Below are positions 15,032-22,124 of a DNA stretch of 43,861 nt, one piece after another. This DNA comes from JAAYAY01 sp964429355. Its GTDB lineage: Bacteria > Planctomycetota > Planctomycetia > Pirellulales > Thermoguttaceae. The notes below the pieces were generated by a model that was not told the origin of the DNA, searched no databases, and worked only from the letters and a program-made list of their open reading frames with translations. The stretch lies in the NCBI GenBank assembly GCA_964429355.1, contig CAYSCH010000024.1, forward strand, positions 1 through 43,861, written 5' to 3'. Made by a program: the position numbers and the translations under genes. Positions within the stretch are counted from its first letter, which is position 1, and every line of letters starts with the position of its first letter.

Positions 15032-17689
15032 TCATTTGTAGTCGACACCGTTGTAGATGTGACCACGTTCATTGCCGATTGTGCCCTTGTTTTTCGGCGC
15101 GACCTTAGCGCCGAAGATGCTCTTCATCCGCCTCCCAAAGGCTTGCTTGCACGGGCTATGGGCGAGGGGCTTACACCAGGCCTCGTAGCGATCGATCACT
15201 TCTTTACGGAAGATACTATTTCCCGGTGAGCTTTTCAGATTCTCGGTGATCCAGGTGGCTTCCATGTCGTTCGCCGCCGCCTGCTCGAGTTTCTGGTGTG
15301 TGTTGACCACCGGAAGCCGGAGTCGTCCAGGTAGTTCAGGCAAGTGTGGCGGAGCCATGATGGACCGCATGAAGTGCGGAGCTTCGTCTTGCAGGTGCTG
15401 CAATAGCACCTGCTTCGGGATATCCTCGACCAGATCGGACACTTCGCTCATCGTAATGCGAGTATCGCCAGAGACTATTGGGCAGGCACTTTCAGAGTTG
15501 GCACACATGACGAAATGCAGTAGATTGGGTACGGGATAGGCGTCTGTCCGCATCCGACGAATCCAGATCCTCCGACTCGTGATCCAATCTTTCATGCGGT
15601 TGTAGGCGTACGGGCTCCCGGCTATGTCAGTCTCTTCAATTACTGCCAGGAGTCCATTTTCGAGTTCCCCGTTGAAATCGCCCTTCGTCGTCAGTGGCTT
15701 GCTGGCGTCCACTACGCCACCGGTTACCAAGAGGCTCAAGGCCTCATGAAAAATTGACTTACCACAGTTTTGGTTTCCGAAAAGGAATAGGAACGGAAGA
15801 CGTGCATAGGGGTCCCGCAGTAGACAAGTGATCCACATCAGACCATACTGTGCACCGTTGCGGATGTTGTTCCTCTGCATCCACGTGTCCACCTTGATCG
15901 CTTCATCCAGGTCACTGAAGCAGTGTTCCAAGATAAGATCCCAATGGGGGTGATACGTGTCACTGGGATCAACGTTGGAAGGCAAATATACGTACTGTGC
16001 TGCCCCTAGGTTCATGCGGCGGCCGGTCAATTCAAGTGGCTCGAAGGGTCGACACTCTAGCACGAATGGTCGCATAATTGCACCACCCATGGTCATCTCG
16101 GCAGCCGTCTTTGTTAGGCCTATGCGCTGGAGTGCCATCTTGCAGGAGTTGCTGCTATGACGAATCCACCCCTTATCATTCTTGAGCAGGAGTCCAGCGT
16201 CCTTGCCATCGGGTGTCAGCAGGGCGCGGACAACTTTGTCATTATCCGGATCGCTGCCGTCGCAATCATGTGACGTTTGGCAAGGGAAGATACGTTGCAT
16301 CCAACCATTCTTGACCGTGGCCCATAGGGCCGGTTTGGCCTCGTCTTTCCTCGCCTCAACACGCATGACGAGTCGGCCGCTGTTGTCCGATTTGAGTTCG
16401 GCTGCACGGTGCAGGTATACCTCTTCCAGGCCGATTTCCTGCCCGATCATGTTGGCAGCCTCAATGGCTTTCTTGGCACTACGAAACTGGTAGCTTCCGT
16501 TTTCAAGTTCCACGCCCCCCACTGCTCGCGAGGCAGTGCTCAGGTCGGGGGAGCGGTTGTAGTAACAGGTCGTCCAGCCCTCGCCATCCTGTTTCCATGT
16601 CTCGTGCTCCCCAGTGCCTTTGCCGAACCGATAGACCTTCCATGCGCCGTTCATCAACGGGAACATGAAGCAGTTCGGCGTGGCCGTGTCGCTGCCAGTG
16701 GACGTGGTGTCAAACACACCCTTGAGGCCGAGCTCTCCGCATATCTGTGCGTCCTCCATCAGCCCCTTGAGCGCGGCCGTGTGCGTCTGGCACAGATGGT
16801 AGTCGGGGATCCATACCGTGGAAAAGCCGGACCGGGCCAGTTCGTCGATGGTGGCCTTGTGGACACTGTCCAGGGAGATGATGGGCCGGGCGGAGGTGAG
16901 TTGTTCAAACTGATCTTGGCCCTTGTCGTCAATGCCATCGATCCGCACCTTCGAGCGTTTCCTGTTGACCACGTCGATGTGGTCCTTCCAGTTTGCTGGC
17001 AGATCAGCAATCGTGAGAACCCTGGTGGCAGCCTTCTCCAGGGCGAGCCCCTGTTTTTCGACCGCCATCTTTCGGTGCCAGATCCACATGATCGACCCGC
17101 AGCAGTCGATCTGCGCAGCGAAGTTGTAACCCGCCTCCGAGGACATCATCCCCAGGATGCAGCGTGCCAAGGCAGCGTGTTCGGTGTGGTTGGCAGTCGG
17201 GATTCGGTCGAGGTAGCAGTATAAGTGGATCCCGCTGCCGCCAGTGCTCTTTCGTGTCTCGACGTAGGGCAGCTCGGAGGCCTTACGCCGAACGTCGAGC
17301 ATGTCCTGCTTCGAGATCCCAACGCCCTCGGCGTGCGAGAGCAGCGAGTCAAAGTCGAACCCCACCCATAGACTGACACGGTCTTTCCAGTTCCAACCGG
17401 TCGACCCAATGCCCTCAGCATGGAGTTCGAGTGGCCACGTCAGGTTGTAGTCATTGAAGGTGGGCGAGTCCATCGCGCCCTTGGGCACACGCAGATTCCA
17501 CCACTCGTTGGTTCCATCGGTCCAGGTGGCACGCTTCCCGGCCACGGGCTCGCCCGTGCCTGCCGCCACGTTGACCTGCGTCTCCAAGGCGATCCCGTGC
17601 TCCAGGTAGCGGTCGAGGAGATCCTGGCCAGTGTGATTCTCACGCTGCGCCCGGAGGAAGTTGACTATGCATTCGCTGACTGGTGGCAT
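15032..17689 (-). CDS. Phage primase-polymerase / SF3 helicase replication protein
   Basis: 885 residues from the ATG at 17689, chosen because AAGGA lies at good spacing; an upstream ATG at 17731 has no ribosome binding site. The N-terminal third looks like an archaeo-eukaryotic primase: VGFDFDSL (D112, D114) is motif I and GGSGIHLYCYLD (H155) motif II. The C-terminal part is a superfamily 3 helicase of the D5/phage type: Walker A GNQNCGKS at about 640-648, Walker B LLAVIEETDI at about 680, motif C FVMCANSESACPI at about 730. It would prime and unwind DNA at the element's origin. It is transcribed away from the TGACCA-rich region at 17759-17998. The frame is intact, unlike the integrase. Confidence 0.85.
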   Translation of the reverse strand: MPPVSECIVNFLRAQRENHTGQDLLDRYLEHGIALETQVNVAAGTGEPVAGKRATWTDGTNEWWNLRVPKGAMDSPTFNDYNLTWPLELHAEGIGSTGWNWKDRVSLWVGFDFDSLLSHAEGVGISKQDMLDVRRKASELPYVETRKSTGGSGIHLYCYLDRIPTANHTEHAALARCILGMMSSEAGYNFAAQIDCCGSIMWIWHRKMAVEKQGLALEKAATRVLTIADLPANWKDHIDVVNRKRSKVRIDGIDDKGQDQFEQLTSARPIISLDSVHKATIDELARSGFSTVWIPDYHLCQTHTAALKGLMEDAQICGELGLKGVFDTTSTGSDTATPNCFMFPLMNGAWKVYRFGKGTGEHETWKQDGEGWTTCYYNRSPDLSTASRAVGGVELENGSYQFRSAKKAIEAANMIGQEIGLEEVYLHRAAELKSDNSGRLVMRVEARKDEAKPALWATVKNGWMQRIFPCQTSHDCDGSDPDNDKVVRALLTPDGKDAGLLLKNDKGWIRHSSNSCKMALQRIGLTKTAAEMTMGGAIMRPFVLECRPFEPLELTGRRMNLGAAQYVYLPSNVDPSDTYHPHWDLILEHCFSDLDEAIKVDTWMQRNNIRNGAQYGLMWITCLLRDPYARLPFLFLFGNQNCGKSIFHEALSLLVTGGVVDASKPLTTKGDFNGELENGLLAVIEETDIAGSPYAYNRMKDWITSRRIWIRRMRTDAYPVPNLLHFVMCANSESACPIVSGDTRITMSEVSDLVEDIPKQVLLQHLQDEAPHFMRSIMAPPHLPELPGRLRLPVVNTHQKLEQAAANDMEATWITENLKSSPGNSIFRKEVIDRYEAWCKPLAHSPCKQAFGRRMKSIFGAKVAPKNKGTIGNERGHIYNGVDYK

Positions 17690-17758
17690 GGGAGGTCCTT
17701 GGATAGGGTCATGGGAGGCTGAAGGAGTCATTCAGGGCCGTGTAAGTTGGTCGTATCT

Positions 17759-17998
17759 TGACCAAGATTAGATCGCGAGGCAAATGAGTGCAGACCTCAT
17801 GTTTTCAAGCATTTCAGGTGATTCTGACCATGAGGACACGAACTTTCATGGTCTCACTCTAGAAAGTATGACTAACGATATGTCCTGTAGAGATGTTATT
17901 GAATTTCGTGGTCATCATGTCTATCGTGGTATCTAGATCGTATCTCGTCACTTCTTAAGGGTTTAAGGCGACACGATACCTGACCACATTGACCACGA
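17759..17998. promoter_or_regulatory. TGACCA site array, possible replication origin or operator
   Basis: TGACCA occurs at 17759-17764, 17825-17830, 17981-17986 and 17990-17995, and inverted as TGGTCA at 17909-17914. The last two surroundings form a 9-base inverted repeat, TCGTGGTCA (17906-17914) and TGACCACGA (17990-17998). The stretch is AT-richer than its neighbours, lacks genes, and lies between the leftward replication gene and rightward small genes. Iterons of an origin or repressor operators would both fit. Confidence 0.45.
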
Positions 17999-18183
17999 GC
18001 ACTGGGTAAACATCCTAGTAAACTGGTATCATATAAGTCAGTCTATGTCACTTCGGACGGAGAAGTCCCAGAATCGCCGAGAATCCGCCACTGATTTCCC
18101 CGCCCGTGCTGCAGTAGCTGTGATTGTCATCATCATTGCACCGCGATAGTCCCTGCGCTACCTACCAGCTCCCCAGCGCTGCA

Positions 18184-18209
18184 TGTCCGATAGCCTTCGT
18201 TATCGGACA
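18184..18209. repeat. 9-base perfect hairpin TGTCCGATA / TATCGGACA
   Basis: A perfect stem with an eight-base loop (GCCTTCGT), followed by a weaker CCCTC/GAGGG hairpin. There is no T tail on either strand. It could be a primosome or single-strand origin structure, or an RNA element, in the gene-free stretch beside the replication gene. Confidence 0.5.
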
Positions 18210-18250
18210 CGCCCTCCCTATGAGAGGGGCAGCGTCGACTTGCCTACGGG

Positions 18251-18309
18251 CAACCAGCCTGCCGGCGACCGTGCCAGTGAGCCTGCCAGCGACCAGCCTG
18301 CCGGCAACC
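18251..18309 (+). repeat. Imperfect tandem repeat AGCCTGCCGGCGACC
   Basis: Three 15-base copies differing by one or two bases, plus a shorter degenerate copy. An open frame across it reads SLPAT repeats but has no start signal or further coding character, so I treat it as non-coding. Confidence 0.6.
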
Positions 18310-18399
18310 GAATTACCGGCATAATCGATACAGGCCGCCTCGATGCTGGCATCTGATAGGTACGGTTGACCACCCAGGGTAACTACCTCCGGAGGAGAC

Positions 18400-18465
18400 G
18401 GCAGTAGTTAGCTGCGACACTCTGTTGCCTGTGTGCGAGGTGTTCGAACCCCTCGCGTGTCTGCC
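18400..18465 (+). ncRNA. tRNA-like folded RNA of unknown role
   Basis: GGCAG (18400-18404) can pair with CTGCC (18461-18465). Inside are a GCAG/CTGC arm with loop TAGTTAG, a GACAC (18416-18420)/GTGTC (18457-18461) stem, and a GCGAGG (18435-18440)/CCTCGC (18451-18456) hairpin whose loop carries GTTCGAACC as in a T arm. A canonical cloverleaf does not form: the acceptor has two mismatches and the T stem does not close on a seven-base loop. It ends just before a strong terminator, so a short transcript is plausible. Confidence 0.25.
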
Positions 18466-18470
18466 CGAAC

Positions 18471-18503
18471 AACCCGGCAGAGGAAGTTGCCGGGTCTTCT
18501 TTT
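18471..18503 (+). terminator. Rho-independent terminator
   Basis: ACCCGGCA (18472-18479) pairs perfectly with TGCCGGGT (18488-18495) over an eight-base loop and is followed by CTTCTTTT. It would end a rightward transcript containing the tRNA-like fold. No protein gene ends immediately upstream. Confidence 0.65.
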
Positions 18504-18527
18504 GCTCGTGTGACTTTCCGCTCGGGT

Positions 18528-18662
18528 ATGAAAACGAAACGACCATGTCCACTGTGCGGCAAACCAATAACCGTCAAGGCAGGCGAGGAGAAGGCCATAG
18601 TGGTCCACCTGGCCTGTGCCATGGCGGCAACGGCGGAAAGGCGAGAAGCATGCAAGAGGTAG
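18528..18662 (+). CDS. 44-residue zinc-finger protein
   Basis: From the ATG at 18528 the frame reads MKTKRPCPLCGKPITVKAG, continues EEKAIVVHLACAMA and ends at TAG 18660-18662. The cysteines and histidine (C7, C10, H27, C30) make a CxxC...HxxC zinc site common in small phage proteins. It overlaps the next gene (ATG at 18650) by 13 bases in another frame, which supports real translation. The ribosome binding site is weak. Function unknown; probably nucleic-acid or protein binding. Confidence 0.5.
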   Translation: MKTKRPCPLCGKPITVKAGEEKAIVVHLACAMAATAERREACKR

Positions 18663-19012
18663 CTGATTGGCTCGGCAGCCTGCCGGGCGTCACCGACGCA
18701 TCCCCTGTGACTCTAACCATCTGTGGTGAGAGGTGGCCGGGGGCCGTTTACATGAAGGATGGTAGCTGGAAGTATTATCTCGTGGGTGAGTTGCCCAAGA
18801 GCGTCCGGGGCCCCAAGACCTGCTACCAGTTCAACGGCGACGACCGTGACTGGTACATATCGGGCTACTTGCAGGATGCAGAGCACCTCCAGGAGTGCCA
18901 GAAGCAATACAACCCCTTCGGGAACCACTGGGTGCTCATGCCCTGGGATGTCCCAGGCAAAATCGACGACTACGAGGAGCGACCCTATCAACGATTTCGG
19001 GTATCAGCATGA
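18650..19012 (+). CDS. Hypothetical element protein, 120 residues
   Basis: Starts MQEVADWLGSLPGV at 18650 with GGCGAG upstream. The frame is open further upstream to 18425 but that part is low-quality sequence overlapping the small zinc-finger gene. It is soluble, rich in Trp and Tyr (WPGAVYMKDGSWKYYLVG, then DRDWYISGYL), with no recognised family. Its stop overlaps the start of the next gene (ATGA at 19009), so the three small genes 18528-19665 form one tightly packed operon in the early-gene position of the element. Confidence 0.55.
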   Translation: MQEVADWLGSLPGVTDASPVTLTICGERWPGAVYMKDGSWKYYLVGELPKSVRGPKTCYQFNGDDRDWYISGYLQDAEHLQECQKQYNPFGNHWVLMPWDVPGKIDDYEERPYQRFRVSA

Positions 19013-19665
19013 ACTACCAAGCGATTTACAACCGCAACCTGGACGCCGAACGGAAGAGCCTGAGTGTGATCAGCAAACAGTTGCAGGCTGATTACGAGGC
19101 TGCCCTCCTGGCCGAGAAGAAGAAACGGCAGCCTCGGGCCCGGGTGAACTTCAAGCCACTGCCGGAAGACGTAGCCCAGGAGATACTGGCCCGGTTCAAG
19201 GCCTCGGCCATGTACCAGGAGTTCATCCGCCTGGATCAGGAGATCGACCGGGAGAAGGAAAACCGGGAGACGTTGCTCAATGCTGCGGCCAAGGATGTTG
19301 TGTTCGAGCCGGTCGAGTGCATGCACCGGCTGCGGGTGTCATATTCGGCCAGCTATTCATCGCAAGGATATGGGGACTGCACCTACGCCAAGGGTGCCCT
19401 GGAGCCCTACGCCGATCACCTGCGGGGGCTGGGCTTCGAGGTCTACATCCGGGAGACAAACTACCGACCCGCTGAGGGCCAGTGGGGCTGCGCCAGTGCT
19501 GACTATGAGCTGTGGGCCAACTGTGAGCCGTGGATGTTCGACGCCGCCTGCCGGACGCTAACGGTGGGTGCGGCGGTCGATTCGATGAAGGCGCGGCTGT
19601 TGAACCCATTGGTCTATGATCCGATATTGCCGGATTGTTGGTCGCCTGTAGGCTGTAGCCGGTAG
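19009..19665 (+). CDS. Hypothetical element protein, 218 residues
   Basis: Starts MNYQAIYNRNLDAERK at the ATGA overlap with the preceding stop. Residues 10-90 are charged and helical, probably coiled coil (EAALLAEKKKRQPRARVNF, then RLDQEIDREKENRETLL). The C-terminal half (CMHRLRVSYSASYSSQGYGD, then LRGLGFEVYIRETNY and YELWANCEPWMFDAA) looks globular with several cysteines. No family recognised. Third gene of the small operon. Confidence 0.6.
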   Translation: MNYQAIYNRNLDAERKSLSVISKQLQADYEAALLAEKKKRQPRARVNFKPLPEDVAQEILARFKASAMYQEFIRLDQEIDREKENRETLLNAAAKDVVFEPVECMHRLRVSYSASYSSQGYGDCTYAKGALEPYADHLRGLGFEVYIRETNYRPAEGQWGCASADYELWANCEPWMFDAACRTLTVGAAVDSMKARLLNPLVYDPILPDCWSPVGCSR

Positions 19666-19787
19666 AGGCGCGGTCAGGACATGGGTAGAGTCGCAACCCG
19701 CTAGCTGATGGGCAGGGGGGAGGGGGTCAATTTCGCTCCCCGGCAATCTTTCGGCCGGCCGGCGATGTGTTTTCGCGTTTTTTTTTT

Positions 19788-19851
19788 GCGCAGATTTGTG
19801 GAGGGTCTGACGCGTCAGATCGGAACTTCACCCGACTAAGCCAATCTGCGC
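19788..19851. promoter_or_regulatory. Nested inverted repeats with a 14-base palindrome
   Basis: GCGCAGATT (19788-19796) and AATCTGCGC (19843-19851) are a perfect 9-base inverted repeat. Between them lies the perfect palindrome TCTGACGCGTCAGA (19806-19819). A run of ten T (19778-19787) sits just outside the left arm. The stretch 19666-20002 has no gene. It may be an operator or recombination-accessory site ahead of the excisionase-type gene. Confidence 0.5.
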
Positions 19852-19979
19852 CGATTATGATGTCTGTGAGAGTTGTTCCGATAGGAGGGGTGCGGCGGGC
19901 AAGTCTGTTACCCGCCGACTGGATCCGTAGATCTGGAGGCTTCGACAATTCTGGATTTTTCAGTTCGCTGGAGGGCTCG

Positions 19980-20006
19980 ATGCGTCAACCTATACTTACG
20001 GTATGA
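19980..20006 (+). CDS. Eight-residue leader peptide MRQPILTV
   Basis: ATG at 19980 preceded by GGAGGG at 19970-19975. The stop TGA overlaps the ATG of the excisionase-type gene (ATGA at 20003). The downstream ATG has no ribosome binding site of its own, so translation may be passed on by stop-start coupling. Confidence 0.35.
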   Translation: MRQPILTV

Positions 20007-20470
20007 AGTCTTGGCTCAAGAAACGCATTGCCGAACTCACGGAACTCCGCGATCATCCGGAGCCTGATGAGGTGCTGCACGAAGGTTGCGCGAGTGTGAT
20101 TCGGGAGGCTGCGGATCGCGCTGCCACCGCAGGACTCCTTCACCTGTATGACGTCCACAAGAACGTCAAAGCTGTCTCACCGCGTGATGGCGTTGCCATC
20201 TTGGCGAGTATGCTAGTAGCTCTGCAGCAGGCCGAAGGCTGCCGGGAACCCCGCCAAGGCTCGGACAAAGGCCCTTTCTCAATCGAACAGGCCGCCGCCC
20301 GGCTTGGAGTCTCGAAGTCAAAAGCCTACCAGGATGCCAGAGCCGGACTCCTGCCACACAAACGCATCGGGCGGCGTATCGTCGTTGACCTCGACCAGTT
20401 GAACACCTACCGCGCGAACATCGAAGACGAGCCGCCGACTATCCAGACGACGTTTCGCCACCTCTCCTAG
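20003..20470 (+). CDS. Excisionase-type helix-turn-helix DNA-binding protein
   Basis: 155 residues. The C-terminal 50 residues (FSIEQAAARLGVSKSKAYQD, then LLPHKRIGRRIVVDLDQLNT) form a MerR-like winged HTH of the excisionase or HTH_17 group. The N-terminal hundred residues are helical and unrecognised, longer than in simple excisionases. It converges on the integrase gene, the two 3' ends overlapping by 32 bases, a layout that lets transcription of one oppose the other. Likely roles are excision factor or repressor controlling integrase. The start at 20003 relies on coupling to the upstream leader. Confidence 0.65.
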   Translation: MKSWLKKRIAELTELRDHPEPDEVLHEGCASVIREAADRAATAGLLHLYDVHKNVKAVSPRDGVAILASMLVALQQAEGCREPRQGSDKGPFSIEQAAARLGVSKSKAYQDARAGLLPHKRIGRRIVVDLDQLNTYRANIEDEPPTIQTTFRHLS

Positions 20471-21480
20471 CTCGTTGGGCGGCAGCCTTTAGGTAGTTGT
20501 GGTTCTGGGCCAAGTGCTGATAGTTGCGTTGAAGCGTCGACGGGTCACGGTGCCCCATCAACAGGGAAGCGGTTGTTGTGTCCATTCCGCCCATCAACGT
20601 ATTCGTCGCCCACGAGTGACGTAGCACCGTGCAACATAGGCCGTGGATGTTGAGTTTCTTCCCCATGCGGCGGAATCGGCAAATGATCGCATTCCTTGAC
20701 CACGGGTCCCCGTAGCGGTTGCGGAAGATCGGCCCCTCCGGGTGCTGTTCCACAAGTTGCTTGACGAGTCCCATCGTGGTATCACTGAGGTAGATAACCC
20801 GGTTGTACTTCTTTCCCTTGCTGTCCTTCTTCCCAAGGATGAACTTCTCCCCGTCGAATTGCTTCGCGGTGAGCGTGCGCACCTCCTGGGGCCGACAGCC
20901 AGTATCCCACGTCAAGGAAGTCTCGAAAGGCTTGGTCCGATGCCATGCCGCGCATCTTCTTGAACTGTTCATCGGTGAGAGCGACTTCGCGCGGCGTAGG
21001 TGTCGGCTTCTCGATACCGGCAATCGGGTTCGCCTGGATGTAACCTTGCTTGACTGCCCAGTTCATTACGCGGAAGATCGAACGGACCGCGTTCAGGCGG
21101 TGCGATTCAGAGTACCCATCATAGTCCTTACCCATCCACTTGTTGACGTGGTACGGCTTCAGTTGCCCAACCCGAAGCTTCGGGCCGTGGAACTCGTGGA
21201 ACTTGACCAGGTAGTCATGATACCACTCGTACGTGCGGGTTGAGCGGTTCTTCTGGCACCACTCCAGATACTCGTCAATCAGATAGGAGACGGTAAGAAA
21301 CGGGCCGGGCTTCACTTGCCCATTCCCGTTGGCCTTGTGAAACTCACAGTAGAGGGTGTGAGCCTCTTCCTGGGTGGCGTCGGCGTCAGCAATCTTGACG
21401 GGCGTCTTGTCACCCGGGCGGGTGGTGTACCAACAACCGTCTTCTTTGCGCTTCCAGGGGCCTTTTCGTGGTCGAGCCAT
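20439..21480 (-). pseudogene. Tyrosine integrase, frameshifted
   Basis: The ATG at 21480 (MARPRKGPWKRK) has GGAGG seven bases upstream. The first frame carries an AP2-like arm-binding N-terminus and the SAM-like core-binding domain (LTVSYLIDEYLEWCQKN). Near 20905-20915 the frame breaks: frame one goes to FLDVGYWLSAPGG while the conserved TWDTGCRPQEVRTL continues in the next frame. The catalytic part follows: Arg in GCRPQEVRTL, Lys in the FILGKKDSKG region, HGLCCTVLRHSW with the H-x-x-R pair, HRDPSTLQRNY with the Tyr. All active residues are present, so a single repair would restore the protein; a read error or programmed shift cannot be excluded. The gene lies beside the tRNA-Pro 3' end, its probable target. 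Confidence 0.85.
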
Positions 21481-21487
21481 CGCAGAT

Positions 21488-21518
21488 CCTCCAAGCAAGA
21501 GTAGGTTACGCTTGGAGG
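21488..21518 (-). promoter_or_regulatory. Hairpin that pairs with the integrase ribosome binding site
   Basis: CCTCCAAGC (21488-21496) and GCTTGGAGG (21510-21518) are perfect 9-base inverted copies with a 13-base loop. On the integrase mRNA the GGAGG at 21488-21492 is the ribosome binding site of the ATG at 21480, and it would be paired in this stem. That suggests translational control of integrase. Confidence 0.55.
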
Positions 21519-21519
21519 G

Positions 21520-21542
21520 TTTACTGCGAGAATTTACTGCGA
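21520..21542. repeat. Direct repeat TTTACTGCGA, two copies
   Basis: Identical copies at 21520-21529 and 21533-21542, 13 bases apart, between the integrase gene and the tRNA. The position suits integrase arm-type binding sites. A CGACGAA/TTCGTCG hairpin overlaps the second copy and may also end the tRNA transcript. Confidence 0.45.
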
Positions 21543-21569
21543 CGAACTTTTTCGTCGACGTAAGTCTAA

Positions 21570-21643
21570 TCGGGGCGAGAGGATTCGAACCTCCGACTTC
21601 CTGCTCCCAAAGCAGGCGCGCTGCCAGGCTGCGCCACGCCCCG
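21570..21643 (-). tRNA. tRNA-Pro (UGG)
   Basis: 74 bases folding as a standard cloverleaf: acceptor CGGGGCG paired to CGCCCCG, U8, D arm with GCGCAGCCUGGCAGCGC, anticodon stem CCUGC/GCAGG with loop UUUGGGA giving anticodon UGG, T arm GGAGG-UUCGAAU-CCUCU and discriminator A. C1-G72 is typical of bacterial tRNA-Pro. The CCA is not encoded. Its 3' end faces the integrase, making it the probable attachment site. Confidence 0.95.
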
Positions 21644-21817
21644 CCACGGACAATCTTGGATTGCCAGCAGGGTTCTATCCTAACGGGTGGGGGCCGGAAT
21701 GGCAATTGGACCCACACGGGAGAGTTTCCGGCTTTCCGGCGTCGGCCAGAAATGGGGCCTGCCGGGCGGATGTGTGGACGAGTGCTCTGTCAAGTTCTAG
21801 AGGCGGGGTTGCGGATC

Positions 21818-21870
21818 GTTGGAGTCCACGCTTCAGCGTGCAGAAGACAGGCTCAAGGCTAAACTCCAAC
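21818..21870. repeat. REP-like palindromic element
   Basis: GTTGGAGT (21818-21825) and ACTCCAAC (21863-21870) bracket an inner hairpin CACGCT/AGCGTG (21827-21840). Sequences of this form recur between genes in planctomycete genomes as I remember them. The rest of 21644-22124 shows no gene I can support. Confidence 0.5.
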
Positions 21871-22124
21871 CGACTGCCAACCCAAGAAAGTAAGGTTTGA
21901 GAGAGCACTAGCCAAGGCTTCCTGCTTCGGTGATGATGTCACGATGGCCCTGTCCGGGCCTTTGCCAACTTCGGTTCCCCGTGGAAGACGATCCGATGAA
22001 GAACCTGCCCCAAAGCGAAAAAGACGGCCTCCCTCGGACGGATAACAACTGCGACGGCGATCGATGTGGGATTGGCTCTGGGGGCCCATCCCCAGGGCAA
22101 AATGAAGTTCTCCCACGAGAGGAG

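Larger units (their letters stand above)
10656..21643. mobile_element. Decayed prophage-like or integrative element at tRNA-Pro
   Basis: Phage-type genes (nuclease, portal-like fragment, structural protein, connector, primase-helicase, excisionase, integrase) end at a tyrosine integrase next to the 3' end of a tRNA-Pro gene. The right edge is therefore well supported. The left edge is a guess, placed at the first phage-like gene; I found no second copy of the tRNA 3' end in the window. Terminase, major capsid and tail genes are absent and the integrase is frameshifted, so it is probably not self-mobile. Confidence 0.6.

Noticed and set aside
18124..18324. Open frame with SLPAT repeats
   Set aside because: The periodicity comes from the DNA tandem repeat; there is no ribosome binding site and the rest has no coding character.
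18390..18465. Canonical tRNA gene
   Set aside because: The T arm does not close on a seven-base loop and the acceptor and anticodon stems have mismatches, so I list it only as a tRNA-like fold.
18425..18649. N-terminal extension of the 18650 gene
   Set aside because: It runs through the terminator and overlaps the zinc-finger mini-gene in another frame, with no start signal.
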